From NCBI RefSeq assembly GCF_019059575.1, contig NW_024883002.1, forward strand, positions 1 through 64,000: a stretch of DNA of 64,000 bases. The letters run 5' to 3'. The notes beneath the pieces are model-generated. The model was not told where the DNA came from, searched no databases, and worked only from the letters and a program-made list of their open reading frames with translations. Shown one piece after another: positions 58,395 to 64,000 of this stretch (the first letter of the stretch is position 1; every line of letters begins with the position of its first letter). A program made the position numbers and the translations under genes. Source of the stretch: Amphibalanus amphitrite (taxonomy: Eukaryota; Arthropoda; Thecostraca; Balanomorpha; Balanidae).

Positions 58395-59502
58395 TCTATA
58401 TTATGATTTATAAGTCGTCCGTGCGTGCGTTCTCCATCCATCCGTGTGTCATGACTTATGTGTCTTATTGCGCCGGAACGGCGCCGCGTATCGACGTGAA
58501 ATTTGGCATGCCGAATCTGTGGGCGTGGGCGGCCTTTGTATTAAAATTTGGGCGTGATCGGATCAGGGGTGCGCCGTCGGCACGTGCAAAAGGGTGCTCC
58601 CATAGGCTTAACACGTGGCCGGCGAAAACCGCCAACGGGCGAAAATCGGGCCTGCAGCGCTCCTTTCCCGAGCTTATATCTCGGTAACCGTAAGTCGCAG
58701 CGACATGCGGTTTTCACTGATGGATACAGAAGAGATGGGCCTATCGTATGCAATAAGTTTTTTTCTTGGGTATATGTCACGTGCAAAGAAATAGCCTCTA
58801 ATCTCGAGAAAACGGGCATTTTTTACACACTTCAGGAAAAACGTTGGCATTTGAAAACGATGCATTGGAATGACACCGGATGCATTTCACGGACTACAAG
58901 AGGATCTGAACTGTTCAGAAAACATATATTTTTGCTCATTCACTCGCACATTTTTATAATTAAACGCTTACAAATTGCGAGTTTTACGTGAAACAGGCAC
59001 GCTCACCTTTACAACATCATAATATATTGATAACGTAGACTTATGGCTATAAGTCCTTAATGTATTGAAAGAGCACTCTTTTCTGATCAATATCCACCCA
59101 AAATATTTTCAAAAAGTCATCAAGGGCTCTAAGAAACAGAGCAATGATTATACCGTTTTCGACGCATTTTTACCGGTTGAGCGGCGGCGGCCGGGCTTGA
59201 ACGCGGCACCGGCGCGGTAATATTACCGTGTGCTTTATATTTGTCTAATACTCGCCGCTCAGCCGCTGACGGCGCGGCCGAGTGGATAAGATGCCAGTCT
59301 CCTAATCCGAAGGCGGATAGTTCGCGGCCGGTCAGCGACATAGTTTTTCGCCCGAATCGTCCCTAGGTAGCATTCGGCCAGCCGGCAACCGCCGAGAGGG
59401 CTGCGAATGTTACATTTTAACGAGCTGGCGTACCGTTAGGGATCGACTCAGCAACAAAGCATTCTTACTCTCAGATCAATATACCGAAAGCTGGCCATCT
59501 AG
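58395..59502 (+). mobile_element. Divergent non-autonomous Helitron
   Basis: 5' TCTATATTATGATTTATAAG with hairpin GCGCCG-GAA-CGGCGC. A 3' candidate is GCTGGCCATCTAG at 59490-59502, but the next base is G rather than T, so this end is uncertain. It contains two degenerate tRNA-like segments (about 59185-59225 and 59270-59335). Confidence 0.65.
59270..59340 (+). pseudogene. Second, different tRNA-like segment
   Basis: GGCGCGGCCGAGTGGATAAG followed by CCAGTCTCCTAATCCG and GATAGTTCGCGGCCGG has tRNA-like A- and B-box spacing, but the arms pair poorly. It lies at the position equivalent to the Met-like module in the other units. Confidence 0.4.
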
Positions 59503-59803
59503 GGTATGAGTACTAAGTAGTGTATGGGCAGAGTAGGTATGGGCAGGGTAGGGTATGGTTAGGTGACTGGTAGGATAGGGTAGAAGTTGGGTATGGGCCG
59601 GGTAGGGTATGGGCAGGGTAGGATAATGGCAGTGTTAGAGTATGGGCAGGGCAGGGTATGGGCAGTGCAGAGTATGGTTAGGTGATGGGTAGGATAGGAT
59701 AGAAATTGGGTATGGGCAGGTAGGGTATGGGCAGGTAGGGTATGGGCAGGTAGGGTATGGGCAGGGTAGGGTATGGGTAAGGATCCAAATAATACAAGTA
59801 AAA
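59503..59803. repeat. GGGTATGGGCAGGGTA minisatellite
   Basis: About fifteen variants of GGTATGGGCAGGGTA. Similar G-rich repeats stand 300-500 bp before the 3' ends of the other Helitron units, so this may be the 3' part of the preceding unit. Confidence 0.85.
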
Positions 59804-60528
59804 TCTTACTTAATAAATTATAAGTCGTGTCTGCGTCCGTCAGCCTTATGTGTCTTAAAGCGCCGGAACGGCGCCGCGTATCGACGTGAAATTTACTGGG
59901 CACAAACTTTGGGTGGGGCGGACGATCGTATCAAAAGATGGGCGCAATCGGACCAGGGGTGCGGCGTCAGCGCGTGCATCTCTGCCCCAGGCTTGCCGAG
60001 GCCGGCGCCGAGCAGAGAGCACGCGCGGTAGGCTCATTTTCTTCGCTTGCAAAACTGAGTGAAAACGATGAGAGCCAGCTCGGGAAGTCAACTCTGTGGA
60101 TATGGTGGATATCAAGAATACAGGTTTGCGATGTTTGCGATTAGGATCGGGTATAGGCGCAGGTACAGGTATTTGGTACAGGTTTCACCGGTAAATAAAA
60201 TAAATTTATCATTGTCACATCCCCACTTACGTGTACCTGGACGCGCCCCTGCGGCCCCGCTCGAGCGGGACCGCTGACCGGTCGGCAGTTGCCCGCTCGC
60301 TGTGCTCGCGAATACATGTGACAATCATCAAGCGAGCGAAGCGAGCAAACTTTCGGATCAGTAGTGCTCCTAGAAAAGCTATGCCTACCTTCTATAGGTA
60401 CAATGCAGGTAAGTAACTACCAAACACAACCCTACTTATATAAACATACAAGTTTTGACAACCAAACTAATGGCCCCATCAACAATATCTATCCAAACGT
60501 ACAGTTATCGCGTAAACCTGTATTCTAG
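59804..60528 (+). mobile_element. Last, most divergent Helitron unit
   Basis: 5' TCTTACTTAATAAATTATAA with hairpin GCGCCG-GAA-CGGCGC at about 59860. The 3' part GTACAGTTATCGCG.. ends TATTCTAG at 60528. It contains a GC-rich centre (60225-60310) not seen in the other units. Confidence 0.7.
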
Positions 60529-60745
60529 TGCTAATAATTTTTACTTTGACCTGACTTGTGACGTCATCGGTGACCTCGAGGTCAATGAAATTAGGTTTTG
60601 CTCGACATTTTTTTCTGGGGCTATCAGACGGCGTTTGAATTTTGACGATCGGCCCAGTAGTTTCGGAGTTAGGAGGGGGGGGGGGCTATGAATAGCCCCC
60701 CCCCCCAGTAGGGCGTGTTATACGCAGACCCCAGTGGGGCGCGGG
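60529..60745. mobile_element. TTAA-class element, right half
   Basis: Begins TGCTAATAATTTTTACTTTG directly after the last CTAG and runs to CCCCAGTGGGGCGCGGG, the exact complement of the 17-bp TIR at 32746, then TTAA (60746-60749). It has a G-run/GCTATGAATAGC/C-run hairpin (60673-60707). Left plus right halves make 1171 bp, close to the 1176 and 1185 bp of intact relatives. Confidence 0.9.
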
Positions 60746-60749
60746 TTAA

Positions 60750-61860
60750 GCAGCAGCTAGAGCTCAATGTGGAAGCATGCCTAAATGCTGATAATTTTAC
60801 TTCTACCTGACCTGTGACGTCACCCCCAGTCACTTGCGCTATGGAATGTACTCGTACCTTATAGTCCTGTGCAGATGCAGTAGGTGCATGTTTGGCCTCC
60901 ATCGTCCGACGAGACTCGGAGGCTGGTGAGCATACCTTCCCGCCTGGCCGTGTCTCGTGTCGTGACCGGCGGCGTCCCGGCCCGGCGATCGCCGGCTGCC
61001 GATAGCTGGCGGCCGCACCGTGCAGAGCGTATCGCCCCGTCTGGCGGACCATTCACTCCTCCGGACCGATGGCGCCGCGGCCCGACCACAGCACGGCAAA
61101 TTACACCCACTTACAAGTACATAGATTGCGCCAAAGGCGGCCTCCCGGTCGAACTAATGGTGTTGTTGCCCGCTGAGAATGCCGGTCGGTCCGTGTTCCA
61201 GTCGGCGCCGCCCGCGGTTCGTGCCCCCGCGGCGGACGGAGCAGTGGAATCGGTCGGCGGATCTGGCTGTCGGTGCCGACACGCCGCCGCCGCCCTGCCA
61301 TTTACGTCGCACGACAAAGTCCCACAGCGCTCTGCTGGCCATCTAGAAGGCCTCCAAGTGTCCGATTTCATTCGAAATTTCCCAACTCACAGCCCGTCTC
61401 GCGAGTTTGCCGCTTATCAACTCCATGGTGTTGTCACATAAACACGGTTACTCACCATGTTGATGCTCTGAAGCATCAACATGGTGGTTTGCAATGTGTT
61501 CACGTGGAATGTTTGAAAATGTGAATTTTCTGCCGATATTTGTGAGCTTCCCGTTGTGTCTGACAAAAGTTCTGTCTGGCTTATTTTGATAATGACCTGT
61601 GGTCGAAATCATCAATAATTATTTCATTATGTCATCATTTGGTATTTCATTGTAAGGAGGCCATTAAAAAGCTTTTTTCTCATAGATTGTGAAACATTTT
61701 GAAACACAGTGATCAAGGTCGTATGTGACCGAAAGCTTTGCGTATTTTAAAAGTAATTAAAAGATAAGCATCGTTTTGCAATCTTGAGTTTCTTTAGTTG
61801 GCGTTATACTTATATACCCAACTCGAAAAAAGGAATCAAGTTCATCTAAGGTCAATGGCC
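60750..61860. other. GC-rich region without an assignable gene
   Basis: 60884-61441 is open for 185 codons on + and in parts on -, driven by GC content. No domain, start context or splice support makes a gene call safe. A - strand donor-like CTT|GTAAGT lies near 61118. 61500-61860 is AT-rich with no feature seen. Confidence 0.4.
61453..61486. repeat. Perfect 15-bp hairpin
   Basis: CACCATGTTGATGCT, loop CTGA, AGCATCAACATGGTG. It could be a structured RNA element or the end of a small fold-back repeat. Confidence 0.95.
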
Positions 61861-61864
61861 TTAA

Positions 61865-62762
61865 CCCTCGCTGGCACAGGGGGGGGGGGGGTTGATGCCA
61901 CCCCCTAAGGTTTTTCGCGAATAACTCGCGTAAAAAGCGGCCGATCGCGACGAAACTTTCAGTACCCTCCATTAATCAATTTTACACCTACCCTAAAAAT
62001 TTCAGGACCCTGACCCAAATGACCTTTGACCTCTGACCTCTTTTCCGAGAACATGTTTGGCCGGAATCGCGATTCGGCGTATGTCGGCTCGCATTAGCCT
62101 TGCGTTTGCAAGCTTTTCGTGGTTTCAAACGTTCAAACATGTGATTTGATGCTGCTCCCATACATTAGGGTGGGTGTCAAGGTCACCTGAAGGTCAGGTC
62201 AGGTCATTGACCTTTGGTGACCTCGGGTGACCTCGGTTCACTTTTTCGAGTTTTACATGTTTCTAGGCTAGTTTTTTTAGCTGAATTCGAATTTAGCAAC
62301 CATTTGAACATTTACGAAGTGGTTTTGGTGCCTTCGTAACATGTTACAAAGCTGTCAGAGGCGGTTGACACGTATTACGAATACCCGTCACAACCCCTAC
62401 CGGTTGACCTGACCTGACCTGACTCGACCTGGTCTAAATGCTTAAAGACATCATCTCTGATAAAAACTAACACGATATTCGTGATCAGCACCCCGGAAAA
62501 CCAAATAGCAGCCACACTTTACGACTTTCTAACAGGTCCCGATTTTCCCGGTTTTCGGGTCATTGACCTGACCTGGAAGGTCACCCGATGACCTAGGACC
62601 TTGAAATTGGGTATCATCGACTTCTTCTCGTGACGGGCAACACGCTCGTTTTTTTCCGCGAAGCTATAGCTCGATCAGGGGCCAAACGCGAGGGGGGTCG
62701 TACTAACCCCTCCCCCCCCCTTGTGCCGTCGAAGGACGCCAAATGGCCTGTGCCGGCGAGGG
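61865..62762. mobile_element. TTAA-flanked TIR element, 898 bp
   Basis: TTAA at 61861-61864 and 62763-62766. TIRs CCCTCGCTGGCACAGG and, reverse complemented, CCCTCGCCGGCACAGG (15 of 16 match). G-run/TTGATGCCA/C-run at the left and G-run/TCGTACTAA/C-run at the right. TGACCT arrays near 62020 and 62404-62425, AGGTCA near 62190-62205. This is the full-length reference for the relics at 22640 and 40334. Confidence 0.92.
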
Positions 62763-62766
62763 TTAA

Positions 62767-63019
62767 GCTCTGCGCGTAATGCTATAAGACCAGAAAGTCT
62801 TACGCTTGTAAGAAAATGTGCAATTTATGGGAATATCGTGATCGTGAAAGACAATCTCGGCTTAAACGAAGCAGATGGTGTGAGTGAAGATAAGATCCAA
62901 GTAGGTATCAATTGATTGCCTAGACATAGAAAGAGAAATAATTCGAGATAAAAATTTTGTCCCAATAGGAGTGGGGTGGGTTGTATCAGTTTTTACTCCG
63001 AGACCCATAACCTCGTAAC
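62767..63019. other. Short unassigned stretch
   Basis: AT-rich, no gene or repeat recognised before the interspersed repeat begins. Confidence 0.5.
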
Positions 63020-63935
63020 TATCCGTGATAAACTCATTATTTCCATACTATCTCCTTCCTTGATTCTTCTGCTTTTTTTGTGCAAAGTACCTAACTTTCC
63101 GCTACCTCTACCAGTTTTTCTTCTACGGTCTGCCGAATAGAACAATGTTTTTGATACAACTTGCCCCATGGCTTGGGTGAGTTGTATCACATGGTGGGGT
63201 AATTTGTATCACTATTTCACGTTTCAGGGAGTGTGCTTGCTACTGGTTTTGAACATAACAACATCATTAAATGGGGTTAATACCATGTTATGCTCAAAGG
63301 CTTCACTTTTATTAGACCAAACTTAGGTCAATCCGAAAGAAACATCGAAACGAACGAAACATCAACAGACTAGACGCAAAAGTGGCCCGTTAAGAGCAAA
63401 GAAGCCAACACATTGTGCCGAAATGGAACGAGTATTGACTAGCTACCTACAAACGCGAGCCAGGGCTTAGCTTTCGCGATCAAAAGCAACATACCCATAC
63501 ATACATACATACATACATACCTACATGTTACAACATACCCCACCCGGCTTTGATACAACATGTACCTCGCCGCCATCTTGGGAAAAACATCCTCGTGCTC
63601 AAAAACAGCGGACAGCTGGAGAAATCCATTTTCACTCACGCAGCCTTAGAACCTACCCTCACCACCGCTACGGAGATCTTCCAAATTCGTGTACATCTAA
63701 ATGCCCAAAACACACATTTTCTTGCAACTTATTTTTTAGAATGACATTAAAAACATAAAATCGGCTCTCACCTCGAGACGCGTCCACCCAGCCACACGAC
63801 AGAACATGCAAAGATGGCGCCCGGAAAACCTCGTCGGCTGGTCGTGTCACGAGCGCCATCTATTGGATAAGTTTGGCACAATTCGCCCTGATACAACTTG
63901 GACATGATACAACTCTCCCTGCTCTCCCCTACCTC
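63020..63935. repeat. Interspersed repeat, copy 2 with empty TTAA site
   Basis: Aligns to 24555-24958 plus 26144-26693 with small differences. At 63388-63399 it reads CCCGTTAAGAGC with one TTAA, the uninterrupted version of the site occupied at 24955-26147. Includes a CATA microsatellite (~63494-63521). Confidence 0.92.
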
Positions 63936-64000
63936 ATTTTTATGTGTTCCAATTCAGCCTCGTGTCTGTTCCTTTACTCCTGCGTGTGTCCCTATACTCC

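Larger units (their letters stand above)
33700..60528 (+). mobile_element. Head-to-tail Helitron concatemer, 26.8 kb
   Basis: The array starts TCTATATTATG after A (33699) and ends CTAG before T (60529), as expected for a Helitron insertion between A and T. Internal CTAG|TC junctions are at 35228/35229, 47148/47149, 57261/57262 and 58394/58395. Every unit has the same orientation. The members are described separately. Confidence 0.88.

Noticed and set aside
60884..61441. 185-codon + strand ORF
   Set aside because: GC-driven openness on both strands, no recognisable domain and no splice or start support.

Overview
This window is eukaryotic (animal) DNA dominated by transposable elements. Coding sequence is broken by GT-AG introns, and no bacterial operon, rRNA or CRISPR structure is visible. 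A Helitron with introns, a C2H2/tyrosine-recombinase gene, L2/CR1-like and gypsy-like retroelements and very many TTAA-flanked terminal-inverted-repeat (TIR) elements together suggest a marine invertebrate, perhaps a crustacean. The species call is an inference and is weak.

Left part (1-14.3 kb). An ~80-bp GC-rich minisatellite (1 to ~2520) runs directly into a five-exon + strand gene (2628-14254). Its exon phases agree throughout. It encodes two zinc-finger-like motifs, a tyrosine-recombinase fold with R..R..H..Y residues, an acidic linker and a Myb/SANT-like tail. Its introns hold a TTAA element (4650-5825), a TIR element filled with a ~62-bp minisatellite (7151-9075), and a decayed gypsy-like element on the - strand. 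That gypsy relic is itself split by a 5'-truncated LINE with a 13-bp target duplication and by a small TIR element.

Middle part (14.4-33 kb). This is a sea of TTAA-flanked non-autonomous elements (14423-16898, 19490-21345, 24959-26143 and several relics). They share a structural signature: short TIRs, G-run/spacer/C-run hairpins near the ends, and arrays of AGGTCA/TGACCT. The 24959-26143 element has its empty site preserved in a second copy of the host repeat at ~63.0-63.9 kb, which proves TTAA duplication. A 4.4-kb LINE with endonuclease and reverse transcriptase lies on the - strand at ~26.7-31.1 kb.

Right part (32.7-64 kb). The main discovery is a 26.8-kb head-to-tail Helitron concatemer (33700-60528) at one A|T site inside a TTAA element, whose two halves are at 32746-33699 and 60529-60745. 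In order it holds a 1.5-kb non-autonomous element, two identical-looking 899-bp truncated units, two almost identical ~10.1-kb autonomous Helitrons each with an intact four-exon Rep/helicase gene, and then divergent non-autonomous members. Several junctions read CTAG|TCTATATT, the 3' end of one unit abutting the 5' end of the next. The window ends with another TTAA element (61865-62762) and the second copy of the repeat that supplies the empty site.
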